Of a DNA stretch of 24,571 nt, positions 7,838 through 14,360 are shown in pieces. The notes under the pieces were generated by a model. It worked only from the letters and a program-made list of their open reading frames with translations, did not search any database and was not told the DNA's origin. Positions within the stretch are counted from its first letter, which is position 1; every line of letters starts with the position of its first letter. The translations under genes and the position numbers were made by a program. Source of the DNA: DATDUP01 sp035290345 (GTDB taxonomy: Bacteria > Patescibacteriota > Patescibacteriia > Magasanikbacterales > UBA922); assembly GCA_035290345.1 (NCBI GenBank), contig DATDUP010000022.1, positions 1 to 24,571 on the forward strand, read 5' to 3'.

Positions 7838-9538
7838 ATGTTGGCGGTGGTTAAGCAGGAAATTGAAAAGCAGTTACAAAAGTTTGATTCTCAAGATAAA
7901 GGTTGGTCTTTAGTTATCCCCCCTGATTCATCTTGGGGTGATTTGTCTTGTCCTTGTTTTGATCCCGCCAAAATCAGACAAGTGAATCCCGTAGCTTTAG
8001 CCAAGGAAGTGGCGGATTTTTGGCAAAAGAACATTAAGGAAAGTTGGGTCGAGAAGGTGGTGGCGGTTGGTCCTTATGTTAATTTTTTTCTTTCCGCTCC
8101 GTATTTGGCCGGCCAAGTGGTGCCCCGGGTGTTGACTGATAAACATTTTGGCCAGAATCGCCAAGGGAAGAAAAAAAGAATTATGGTGGAGTATCCTTCT
8201 CAGAATACTCATAAGGAGTTTCACATTGGTCACCTGCGGAATATCTGTATTGGCAATGCCCTGGTTAATCTTTTCCAGGCTAACGGTTTTCAAGTTGTGC
8301 CGGTGAATTATATCAACGATTTTGGTCGGCATGTAGCTAAGTGTTTATGGGGTATTCAAAAATTTTATCCTCAATTTACTCCGCGGACTGAACAGCAAAA
8401 ATGGTTGGGTCAAGTGTATGCGGAAGCGAGTCAGTATTTGGCCGACCATGAGGATGCTAATCAGGAAGTGGATGAGTGGCAGGCGCGGCTAGAAGCCCGA
8501 GAGCCGCGAACCATGAAATTGTTCCGCCAGACTCGCGCTTGGAGCTTGCAGGGTTTTACTCAAATTCTGCGCGAGTTAAAAACTAAACATCGGCGAGTTT
8601 TTTACGAGAGTGAGGTCAAAGACCGTGGCCAACAGATCGTGGATGAACTTTTGCAAAAAGGGTTAGCGAAGATTGGGGAAAAGGGGGCGATAATAATTGA
8701 TCTGCAGGCTTTTGGTTTGGACATTGCTCTGTTGCGGAAGAGTACGGGGGCCGGCCTATATCTGACCAGTGATTTATCCTTAGCCGAGAAGAAGTTTAAG
8801 AAATATAAGGTAGCGGAAAGCATCAACATCACCGGCTCGGAACAGAATTTTTATTTCAAACAGTTGTTTAAAATTTTAGAGCTGAATGGTTTTAAGCATA
8901 AAATGACGCATATTGGTTATGGACTGGTGAACCGTCCCGAGGGAAAAATGTCTTCCCGTTTGGGAAACGTGATTTTGTACGCAGATTTACGTCAACAGAT
9001 ATTTGAGCATCTGGCCGGTGAAACAACGAAACGCCATCCAGATTGGTCAACCACTAAAGTGAATCAGACGGCCCGGATTATGACTTTGGCCGTGCTCAAG
9101 TTCACCATGCAGAAACACGAAGCAAGTAAAGTGATCACGTTTGATTTTGAAGAGGCGGTGAGCTTTGATGGTTATAGCGCTCCCTACATTCTTTATGCTC
9201 TTGCCCGGATCAACAGTTTGCGTCGTAAAAGTCAAATAAGAGGACGGCGAGCTGATTTTACTTGTCTAGTGGAACCTTCAGAAAAACAACTCATTTTGTT
9301 GTTAGCTCAGTATCCGGAAATAGTGGAAAAGGCTTTTGCTGATTATAACCCCTCAGTGATAGCGAAATATTGTTTTGATTTGAGCCAGGCGTTCAACGAT
9401 TGGTATAATCAGTGTAGTATTCTTCAAGCTGGCAACCCTGTCCTCATTAAAGCTCGGCTAGCTTTAGCCTGGGCAGTAAAATTAAACTTAGAACGGGCGC
9501 TTGGTATTTTGACCATTGAAGCGGTAGAAGAAATGTAG
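7838..9538 (+). CDS. argS: Arginine--tRNA ligase
   Basis: Class I synthetase charging tRNA-Arg; 566 aa, a normal length. An N-terminal Arg-N (add-1) domain spans residues ~1-100. The active site has VEYPSQNTHKEFHIGHLRN with HIGH at 129-132. The second signature is KMSSR (370-374), a variant seen in ArgRS where KMSKS is commonly relaxed. A DALR anticodon-binding domain ends the protein, starting near YSAPYILYALAR. The start ATG is 1 nt after the tyrS stop in the same TAATATG junction used after valS; no SD is present. It is the last gene of the synthetase operon. No clear terminator follows, although the leader hairpin of the next gene could act as a weak one. A tRNA-Arg gene is at 24039-24112. 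Confidence 0.96.
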   Translation: MLAVVKQEIEKQLQKFDSQDKGWSLVIPPDSSWGDLSCPCFDPAKIRQVNPVALAKEVADFWQKNIKESWVEKVVAVGPYVNFFLSAPYLAGQVVPRVLTDKHFGQNRQGKKKRIMVEYPSQNTHKEFHIGHLRNICIGNALVNLFQANGFQVVPVNYINDFGRHVAKCLWGIQKFYPQFTPRTEQQKWLGQVYAEASQYLADHEDANQEVDEWQARLEAREPRTMKLFRQTRAWSLQGFTQILRELKTKHRRVFYESEVKDRGQQIVDELLQKGLAKIGEKGAIIIDLQAFGLDIALLRKSTGAGLYLTSDLSLAEKKFKKYKVAESINITGSEQNFYFKQLFKILELNGFKHKMTHIGYGLVNRPEGKMSSRLGNVILYADLRQQIFEHLAGETTKRHPDWSTTKVNQTARIMTLAVLKFTMQKHEASKVITFDFEEAVSFDGYSAPYILYALARINSLRRKSQIRGRRADFTCLVEPSEKQLILLLAQYPEIVEKAFADYNPSVIAKYCFDLSQAFNDWYNQCSILQAGNPVLIKARLALAWAVKLNLERALGILTIEAVEEM

Positions 9539-9573
9539 TTGGAGACAAGGGACAGGGAGAAAGTGGTCGTTTG

Positions 9574-9582
9574 TGGTACAAT
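9574..9582 (+). promoter_or_regulatory. Extended -10 promoter for the methyltransferase gene
   Basis: TGGTACAAT (9574-9582) fits an extended -10 (TGn-TACAAT); no good -35 lies at the right distance. It sits between argS and the SD-preceded ATG at 9650 and would give a leader of about 60 nt containing the hairpin at 9596-9627. Confidence 0.5.
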
Positions 9583-9595
9583 GAAAGAAAGGAAG

Positions 9596-9627
9596 ACCAT
9601 AATTAGGAAGAGTTTTCTAATTGTGGT
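9596..9627 (+). promoter_or_regulatory. Leader hairpin upstream of the methyltransferase gene
   Basis: Bases 9596-9607 pair with 9616-9627 (12 pairs, two of them G-U) around an 8-nt loop; three further pairs form outside a one-base mismatch. A pyrimidine-rich tract and then the SD (9639-9645) follow. It could be an attenuator, an mRNA stabiliser or a weak end for the argS transcript. Only the fold potential is seen. Confidence 0.5.
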
Positions 9628-9638
9628 GTTCTTTTCTT

Positions 9639-9645
9639 GGGAGGA
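9639..9645 (+). promoter_or_regulatory. Strong Shine-Dalgarno that decides the methyltransferase start
   Basis: GGGAGGA lies 4 nt before ATG 9650. It is one of only two good SD sites in the window and argues against the longer TTG-initiated frame from 9539. Confidence 0.8.
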
Positions 9646-9649
9646 AAAC

Positions 9650-10684
9650 ATGGGAACGCAAGAACAGGAAAGATCGAAAGCAGAAGTAGGTGTTGGGATA
9701 ACTGGCCTGCCTTCGCCGCAGATAGCGGAAGAAGGTTCGGCCCCTGGCCCGACGATCGAGTTGGCTGATAGGCCAGCGATCACCCTCGAAGGAGAGCCGG
9801 TGGAATTGCTGGCTCAACAGGAGTTGTCTGAGTTTCTGACAGAGGCACTTTTGCCGCGCTGGCGGACACAGCTAGTTACCAATCCCTTGCCGGAGGAAAG
9901 GGAAAAAATGGTGGCACGGCTGTGTGCTGAGAGTGAGATCTGCCGCATTCTGCATCAGTGGCCGGCGAGTGACGCCATGCTTCGCCTGGTTTATTACCAC
10001 CAGGTGCAGAAACCAGTGGATGTCTGGCTTTCGGGAGGACCGTCAGGTCAAGCTTTGCGGGATCGTCTGCGGTTCTGCAGTCAATGGCTGGGTCAATGGC
10101 TGGTGCATAATCGGGGCCGGCCAAAGCTGGTGATGGATCCGGGTGGCGGACATGCTCCGTACGGTTTCGGCGCGATTATCGAGGCTGAGCGACGGGCTCG
10201 CCGCGAGTCCTGGAAAGTCACGGCCAGAGACCTGCAGTGGTCCGTCGTAGATCTGGATCAGATTACCGTGGAATATGGCCAGGAGATGGCCAGGCAAAAG
10301 AAATTGGACCAACTGGTTCACTTTCAGAAAGCCAATTTCATGTCTCGGGGGTTTATCCACCCCCAGGTCGATCTGGTTGTCTTGATCGGAGTGCTGTGCG
10401 GTATGACCGAAGAAGAGGCCGTGAAGTGTCTGGTGCGGATTTCCGACTTCGTCAAGCCAGGAGGAGAAATCCTGGCCGCCACTCTTCGAGACACGGCTTT
10501 TGCCGAAGATCCGATGACTTTTCGGACATTGTGCAATGTCATCGGTTGGCACCTCCGTCCCAAGACCCTGTCTCAGGTGAAAAGGGTATTCACCAAGGCT
10601 GGTCTCCAGATCAAGGGAATCATGTCCGAACGCGCCTATGGCGATGGTCAGTATGCCATCGTCCACGCCATCAATCCTGCCTAG
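9650..10684 (+). CDS. Class I SAM-dependent methyltransferase-like protein
   Basis: 344 aa from ATG 9650. After a low-complexity N-terminus (1-60) and a helical region (60-155), a Rossmann methyltransferase core is visible. Motif I is LVMDPGGGHAPYG (160-172). An acidic strand-2 end follows in WSVVDLDQ (197-204). Motif IV/post-II is DLVVLIGVLCGMTEEEAV (241-258), then RISDFVKPGGEILAAT (264-278), the usual loop before strand 6. Substrate unknown. The gene stands apart: it has its own promoter, leader hairpin, strong SD and terminator, is visibly richer in GC, and uses CTG for Leu where its neighbours prefer TTG. This suggests later acquisition. It could also be a methyltransferase-fold protein with altered chemistry, as the glycine loop has a Pro (DPGGG). 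Confidence 0.75.
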   Translation: MGTQEQERSKAEVGVGITGLPSPQIAEEGSAPGPTIELADRPAITLEGEPVELLAQQELSEFLTEALLPRWRTQLVTNPLPEEREKMVARLCAESEICRILHQWPASDAMLRLVYYHQVQKPVDVWLSGGPSGQALRDRLRFCSQWLGQWLVHNRGRPKLVMDPGGGHAPYGFGAIIEAERRARRESWKVTARDLQWSVVDLDQITVEYGQEMARQKKLDQLVHFQKANFMSRGFIHPQVDLVVLIGVLCGMTEEEAVKCLVRISDFVKPGGEILAATLRDTAFAEDPMTFRTLCNVIGWHLRPKTLSQVKRVFTKAGLQIKGIMSERAYGDGQYAIVHAINPA

Positions 10685-10697
10685 AGTTCCTACCAAG

Positions 10698-10755
10698 AAA
10701 TCGCCTCACCCCCCTTTGTTTCTCGTCGGGAAATAAAGGAGGCAGGCGATTTTTT
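10698..10755 (+). terminator. Intrinsic terminator after the methyltransferase gene
   Basis: AAATCGCCT (10698-10706) pairs with AGGCGATTT (10744-10752). Inside, CCTTTGTTT (10713-10721) pairs with AAATAAAGG (10731-10739), making one long hairpin. A six-T run (10750-10755) follows. Confidence 0.85.
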
Positions 10756-10765
10756 GTTTAATTTA

Positions 10766-10774
10766 TGGTATAAT
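10766..10774 (+). promoter_or_regulatory. Extended -10 promoter for the sensor kinase gene
   Basis: TGGTATAAT (10766-10774) is a perfect extended -10. Transcription should start near 10781, only about 6 nt before the ATG at 10787, so the mRNA would be nearly leaderless. Confidence 0.75.
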
Positions 10775-10786
10775 TTCCTTATTGTT

Positions 10787-12412
10787 ATGAGCCTGTCGTA
10801 CGTTTATTTCGCTTTTTCCGCGTTTTTTAACGCGGTTGTCAGCACTTTTTTAGGAATTTTTGTCTTAGTGCGTGACAGCAAAAGTCGAGTGAATAGAACT
10901 TTGGCTTGGTTTTGTTTTGCCGTAGCCGCTTGGTCCTATGCCTATATTGGGTGGCCAATAGCCAAAACCGCTTTTGGAACTTTACTATCTTTTCAGTTGC
11001 TGCACATTCCAGCTTGTTTTGTTTCTATCTTCTATTTGCATTTTGTTTTGGTTTGGCTGGGACGAGAGAAGCGGCATCAAATTTTTATTTGGTTTGGTTA
11101 TATCCTTTCCATCTTTTTTGCCTCTTTGACTTTTTCTCCGTATTTCATTGCGGACATGGTGCCTAAGTTTGCTTTGCGTTATTGGGCTGTGCCAGGATTT
11201 CTCTATCATTTTTATCTGCTCATGTTTTTTGGAATTTTTTTCTATTCTTCTTTTCTGCTCTTTCGCCAGTATTTTCGCGAGACCGGAACAAAGAAAATGC
11301 AGATTCGGATTATGTTGATTGGCATGGTCCTATCTTTTTTCGGTGGTTCCACCAATTATTTTCTCTGGTATGATCTGAATTTTCCGCCCTATGGCAATAT
11401 TTTTGCTTCCACTTTCGTCATTCTGTCTGCTTATGCGATTATCCGTTACAAATTATTGGATATTCGGTTAGTGGCCACAGAAGGCTTCATCCTTTTGATG
11501 AATCTCTTCTTGCTCTTTCGTTTTATGATTTCTCGCGATTGGCAAGAGCTCCTGGTCAACACGATTATTTTCGTGGCTTCTTTAATCATGTCTTTTTTAC
11601 TGACCCGCAGTGTCAAAAAGGAAATTCGTCGCCGGGAGGAAATATCTCATTTAGCCGATTCTTTGGAAAAGGCTAACCAACGTCTACAGGAGCTGGACCG
11701 GCAAAAGACCGAGTTTCTTTCCATTGCTTCTCATCAGTTGCGGACTCCTCTGTCGATTATGAAGGGGTATATTGAATTGATTCAGGATGGAGCCTTTGGA
11801 CGAGTGGGGCGAAAAGTCAACAAGACATTGGGCGAGATGGATGAGAGTAATGAGCGGTTGGTGAAATTGGTAGATGAGTTTTTGGATATTACTCGGATTG
11901 AACAGGGGCGAACCAAGTTTAGCTTTGTCGTTAGTGATCTCAACAAACTAATTACGGGAGTGGTGGCGGAATTAAAGGACCGGGCGGCAAGCAAGGGCCT
12001 GAGTTTAGTCTGGAAGTCGGGCTCTCGGCCGCGGCCCTGGAAGATGGATGAAGAAAAAGTCCGCCATGTTATTTTCAATTATATTGATAATGCCATTAAA
12101 TATAGTGACCAGGGAAAAATCAGGATAAAGGTTGAGGAGAATAAACGGGGGATGGAAGTACGAGTGATTGATCAGGGGGTCGGATTTGGTTCAGTTGATC
12201 AGGCGGGTTTTTTTCAAAAGTTTTTTCGGGGGGCCAATGTCTCTGGCTCTAATGTTACTGGGACCGGTTTGGGATTGTATGTGGGTCGGAAATTCATTGA
12301 AGCACACGGAGGCCAGGTTTGGGCAATGAGTCCGGGTTTGGGTAAGGGCGGTGAGTTTGGTTTTTGGTTGCCTCGGAAACCGCAGAAGCAGGAAAATGGC
12401 CTGGCGGCTTGA
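10787..12412 (+). CDS. Membrane sensor histidine kinase with an N-terminal 7TM-type region
   Basis: 541 aa from ATG 10787. The upstream TTG at 10754 would place the promoter inside the coding region, so it is rejected. Residues ~1-275 contain about eight hydrophobic helices, resembling the 7TM N-terminal region of many histidine kinases. A coiled linker (LADSLEKANQRLQELDRQ) follows. The HisKA domain has FLSIASHQLRTPLSIMKGY with the phosphoacceptor H316. HATPase_c shows the N-box NYIDNAIKYSD, G1 IDQGVGFG, an F-box FFQKFFRG and G2 GTGLGLYVGRKFIEAHGG. It is a complete, probably active kinase at the cytoplasmic membrane. No response regulator is adjacent, so it is an orphan here. Its stop (TGA) overlaps the next promoter. 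Confidence 0.92.
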   Translation: MSLSYVYFAFSAFFNAVVSTFLGIFVLVRDSKSRVNRTLAWFCFAVAAWSYAYIGWPIAKTAFGTLLSFQLLHIPACFVSIFYLHFVLVWLGREKRHQIFIWFGYILSIFFASLTFSPYFIADMVPKFALRYWAVPGFLYHFYLLMFFGIFFYSSFLLFRQYFRETGTKKMQIRIMLIGMVLSFFGGSTNYFLWYDLNFPPYGNIFASTFVILSAYAIIRYKLLDIRLVATEGFILLMNLFLLFRFMISRDWQELLVNTIIFVASLIMSFLLTRSVKKEIRRREEISHLADSLEKANQRLQELDRQKTEFLSIASHQLRTPLSIMKGYIELIQDGAFGRVGRKVNKTLGEMDESNERLVKLVDEFLDITRIEQGRTKFSFVVSDLNKLITGVVAELKDRAASKGLSLVWKSGSRPRPWKMDEEKVRHVIFNYIDNAIKYSDQGKIRIKVEENKRGMEVRVIDQGVGFGSVDQAGFFQKFFRGANVSGSNVTGTGLGLYVGRKFIEAHGGQVWAMSPGLGKGGEFGFWLPRKPQKQENGLAA

Positions 12413-12413
12413 C

Positions 12414-12442
12414 TTGAAAAAAAAAATTTGCCAGTGTATGAT
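12414..12442 (+). promoter_or_regulatory. Sigma-70 promoter for the bactofilin gene
   Basis: TTGAAA (12414-12419), a 17-nt spacer and TATGAT (12437-12442), starting 2 nt after the kinase stop. A second weaker pair, TTGCCA (12428-12433) and TATTTT (12451-12456), also with a 17-nt spacer, overlaps it. Confidence 0.65.
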
Positions 12443-12478
12443 ACTTACGGTATTTTTCGATTAATAACCCTACCTAAT

Positions 12479-12964
12479 ATGTTCCAAAAAACCGAACCCC
12501 AGCCCCACCACCCGAATAATCCGATAATCGGCCAACCAGTCGCGGATGAGGTAGAGACCATAGTTGGCCCTTCGGTAAAAGTGGAAGGTGATTTCGTGTC
12601 TGAGGGTAATATAGTAGTCAAAGGGATAGTTTGCGGCAATGTTCAGACCAGCCGAGTGTTGAAGGTAGAAGATGGGGCCCGAATTTATGCTAATGTAAAA
12701 GCTAACAGCGCTCTCATCGCTGGAGGCGTGAAGGGGAATGTGCGAGTTGATGATGATTTGGAATTAGCCAGTACAGCCAAGATCCAGGGCGATGTGGCTT
12801 GTCGAGTTTTGAGTGTTTCTCCTGGGGCCCTGATTCAGGGAAAGGTGACCATGAAAGGTATAGACTTCAAGGAGGAGTTGGATCGTCCGGACAAGAAAAA
12901 AGGTTTGGGTCGTATCAAGTTGGGTGGATTGACCGATACTGAAGAGCCAACATTAGAATCCTAG
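12479..12964 (+). CDS. Bactofilin family cytoskeletal protein
   Basis: 161 aa from ATG 12479; a TTG at 12428 in frame would overlap the promoter. A Pro/His-rich N-terminal tail (1-20) is followed by a bactofilin (DUF583) beta-helix core of short repeats with regularly spaced Gly and Val: VGPSVKVEGDFVSEGNIVVK, GIVCGNVQTSRVLKVEDGA, IAGGVKGNVRV, AKIQGDVACRVLSVSPGA. The C-terminal tail is charged. Bactofilins self-assemble without nucleotides into membrane-associated filaments that organise cell-wall or polysaccharide machinery. There is no SD. The degenerate lipid-kinase-like gene follows 26 nt later, probably on the same transcript. Confidence 0.92.
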   Translation: MFQKTEPQPHHPNNPIIGQPVADEVETIVGPSVKVEGDFVSEGNIVVKGIVCGNVQTSRVLKVEDGARIYANVKANSALIAGGVKGNVRVDDDLELASTAKIQGDVACRVLSVSPGALIQGKVTMKGIDFKEELDRPDKKKGLGRIKLGGLTDTEEPTLES

Positions 12965-12980
12965 CCCCTTCTTTTTCTCT

Positions 12981-12986
12981 GGGAGA
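12981..12986 (+). promoter_or_regulatory. Shine-Dalgarno for the lipid-kinase-like gene
   Basis: GGGAGA lies 4 nt upstream of ATG 12991 and supports that start. Confidence 0.6.
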
Positions 12987-12990
12987 AGCT

Positions 12991-13755
12991 ATGTACGTAT
13001 ATCTTTACGACAATTTTTTGCGCCAGAGGAAGTTTCAGTCAACGGTGAAAGCGATGGAGACCCGGTTGACTGATTTTGGTGTGGCTGGTAAGATAATCCG
13101 GCTACAGAATTTTTCTGATAGCCAGGCGCTCATAGAAGATGAAATACGTAAGGGGGCTAAGGCGATCGTGATTGTTGGTAATGATATTACTTTCGGCCAT
13201 GTGCTTTCTCGGGCCGCGTCTAGCGAAGTATTGTTTGGTTTTTTGCCGGTGGGTGGGCCGAATCAAATCGCTGAGGTCCTCGGTATTCCGGTGGGGCCGG
13301 AAGCTTGTGATGTTCTTTCTCGACGTCGTAAAGTGAAGTTGGATGTTGGTTGGTTTAACAACCGGTACTTCGTTTCTCAGCTTCATATTCCGCCGAGCGA
13401 TATTAAGGTTATTTACGACGAAAAATTTCAAGTATCCTCCTCCGGTAAGATGGAACTGGTGGTGTGCAATCTTCAGCCGTTTGTTTGGCAAGAAAAGAAA
13501 GAGAGCCTGCCGCGGTGTGTCATTCATCCCCAAGACGGAAAATTGGAAGCCTTTCTTCGACCGGTAGTGGACAAGCATCTTTGGAAAGTAAAATATGAAG
13601 AGCCAAGTATTTTTCCTTTTGAAGAAATGATCGTCTGGGCAGACAAACCGTTTGCGGTAGAAGCAGATGGAAAGCAATCAAAAGAAACGAAGATAAAAAT
13701 AAAGTTGGCCCGGAAGAGAATAGACATGATAGTTGGTCGGGAAAGAAAATTTTAG
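12991..13755 (+). CDS. Diacylglycerol/lipid kinase-like protein with an altered nucleotide loop
   Basis: 254 aa. The layout resembles the DAGK catalytic fold. An N-terminal alpha/beta domain is followed by VGNDIT (62-67) in the place of the family's GGDGT loop. PVGGPNQIAEVLGIP (86-100) then stands in the place of P-x-GTxNDxARxLGIP. The C-terminal two thirds form a likely beta-sandwich (residues ~110-250) with many beta-type segments. The key glycines of GGDGT are replaced, so ATP binding may be altered or lost; the function is not assigned. It has a good SD, follows the bactofilin gene by 26 nt, and its TAG stop (13753-13755) shares its last base with the first base of tRNA-Leu. No terminator separates them, so the tRNA is likely cut from the mRNA. 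Confidence 0.6.
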   Translation: MYVYLYDNFLRQRKFQSTVKAMETRLTDFGVAGKIIRLQNFSDSQALIEDEIRKGAKAIVIVGNDITFGHVLSRAASSEVLFGFLPVGGPNQIAEVLGIPVGPEACDVLSRRRKVKLDVGWFNNRYFVSQLHIPPSDIKVIYDEKFQVSSSGKMELVVCNLQPFVWQEKKESLPRCVIHPQDGKLEAFLRPVVDKHLWKVKYEEPSIFPFEEMIVWADKPFAVEADGKQSKETKIKIKLARKRIDMIVGRERKF

Positions 13756-13836
13756 CGCGGGTGGTGAAATTGGTAGACACGCAGGCTTGAGGTGCCTGTG
13801 CCGAAAGGCTTGGAGGTTCGAGTCCTCTCTCGCGCA
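13755..13836 (+). tRNA. tRNA-Leu (anticodon GAG)
   Basis: 82 nt. Acceptor stem GCGCGGG pairs with CTCGCGC (one G-U). The anticodon stem CAGGC/GCCTG carries the loop TTGAGGT, giving anticodon GAG. There is a long class II variable arm with stem GCC/GGC, and a T-arm with TTCGAGT. Discriminator A at 13836 is followed by CTA, so CCA is not encoded. It overlaps the upstream stop codon by one base. Confidence 0.94.
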
Positions 13837-13842
13837 CTAAGT

Positions 13843-13867
13843 AAACCAGCAAACAGCTGGTTTTTTT
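13843..13867 (+). terminator. Intrinsic terminator after tRNA-Leu
   Basis: AAACCAGC (13843-13850) pairs with GCTGGTTT (13856-13863) around AAACA, followed by a T run to 13867. It ends the bactofilin to tRNA-Leu transcript just before the rnpB promoter. Confidence 0.88.
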
Positions 13868-13877
13868 GTGTAGATTG

Positions 13878-13906
13878 TTGACAAACGGGCGGTTTGGTGT
13901 TATAGT
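13878..13906 (+). promoter_or_regulatory. Strong sigma-70 promoter for rnpB
   Basis: TTGACA (13878-13883), a 17-nt spacer and TATAGT (13901-13906). The predicted start at ~13913 coincides with the first base of the RNase P RNA P1 helix. Confidence 0.88.
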
Positions 13907-13912
13907 TATTTC

Positions 13913-14271
13913 GTTCTTTGTCATTCAGATGGTCGCTGGCTTAGCCAGAGGAAAGTCCGAACTCTCCTTGAGCAATCAAGGCCAAAGATAGTGGGTAACG
14001 CCCACCCGGAGTGATCCGCGGGACAGTGCCACAGAGACGATACTAGCCCGAAAGGGTGAAAGGTGAAAAGTAAGTTGGTGTCTTTTGTTCTCGAGACAAA
14101 AGGCTACAATTTTCGCCCCTTGGTAACAAGGTGCGCGTGGTAAACCCTATCTAGAGAAAGAGCAGCGCCCGTTCGCGGGTGAAAAGTTAGCTCGTGTGCG
14201 GCCAATAGTGATATTGGTCCCAGAGAAATGACCATCCTCGACAAAATTCGGCTTATCGTTTGACAAAGAAC
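13913..14271 (+). ncRNA. rnpB: RNase P RNA (catalytic subunit of RNase P), bacterial A-type
   Basis: About 359 nt. RNase P RNA cuts the 5' leaders from tRNA precursors. The ends pair perfectly as P1 (13913-13923 with 14261-14271) and P2 (GATGGTC 13928-13934 with GACCATC 14230-14236). The conserved P4 core is present: AGGAAAGTCCGAACTC (13949-13964) and ACAAAATTCGGCTTA (14241-14255). The two differ from the common CCGGG/CCCGG pairing by a compensated change to CCGAA/TTCGG. CAGTGCCACAGAGACGATAC near 14025 and GGTAAACCC near 14137 match other conserved regions. A promoter at 13878-13906 and a terminator at 14280-14301 frame it as a single-gene unit. Confidence 0.95.
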
Positions 14272-14279
14272 CCAAAAAT

Positions 14280-14301
14280 CGTCACTTTCGTGGCGTTTTT
14301 T
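14280..14301 (+). terminator. Intrinsic terminator of rnpB
   Basis: CGTCAC (14280-14285) pairs with GTGGCG (14290-14295) around TTTC, followed by six T (14296-14301). It lies 8 nt after P1. Confidence 0.85.
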
Positions 14302-14307
14302 GTTTCA

Positions 14308-14336
14308 TTGACGGCTGGCGTTTTTTTCGTTATGCT
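14308..14336 (+). promoter_or_regulatory. Sigma-70 promoter for the glycan operon
   Basis: TTGACG (14308-14313), a 17-nt spacer and TATGCT (14331-14336). The start would be near 14343, about 18 nt before ATG 14361. Confidence 0.75.
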
Positions 14337-14345
14337 ATCAGCATA
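14331..14345. promoter_or_regulatory. Inverted repeat over the -10 and start site of the glycan operon
   Basis: TATGCT-ATC-AGCATA is a perfect 6-bp inverted repeat covering the -10 box and the likely start point. It is a possible repressor operator; the short half-sites mean chance is also possible. Confidence 0.35.
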
Positions 14346-14360
14346 GTTTAGCCAAAATTT

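Noticed and set aside
9539..9649. TTG-initiated N-terminal extension of the methyltransferase
   Set aside because: It would start at the base after the argS stop without an SD and run through the extended -10 and leader hairpin; ATG 9650 has a strong SD.
10043..10696. 217-codon minus-strand open frame
   Set aside because: It lies antisense to the methyltransferase gene, whose motifs are clear; long shadow frames are expected in its GC-richer sequence.
10237..10761. 174-codon plus-strand open frame in another phase
   Set aside because: Arg/Ser/Gly-rich out-of-frame shadow of the methyltransferase gene that runs through the terminator.
10754..10786. TTG-initiated extension of the sensor kinase
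   Set aside because: The extension would begin in the terminator T run and include the TGGTATAAT promoter.
12428..12478. TTG-initiated extension of the bactofilin
   Set aside because: It overlaps the promoter; the ATG at 12479 gives a normal bactofilin N-terminus.
13102..13924. Minus-strand open frames across the lipid-kinase-like gene and tRNA-Leu
   Set aside because: They cross a confident tRNA and terminator and show no domain signal.
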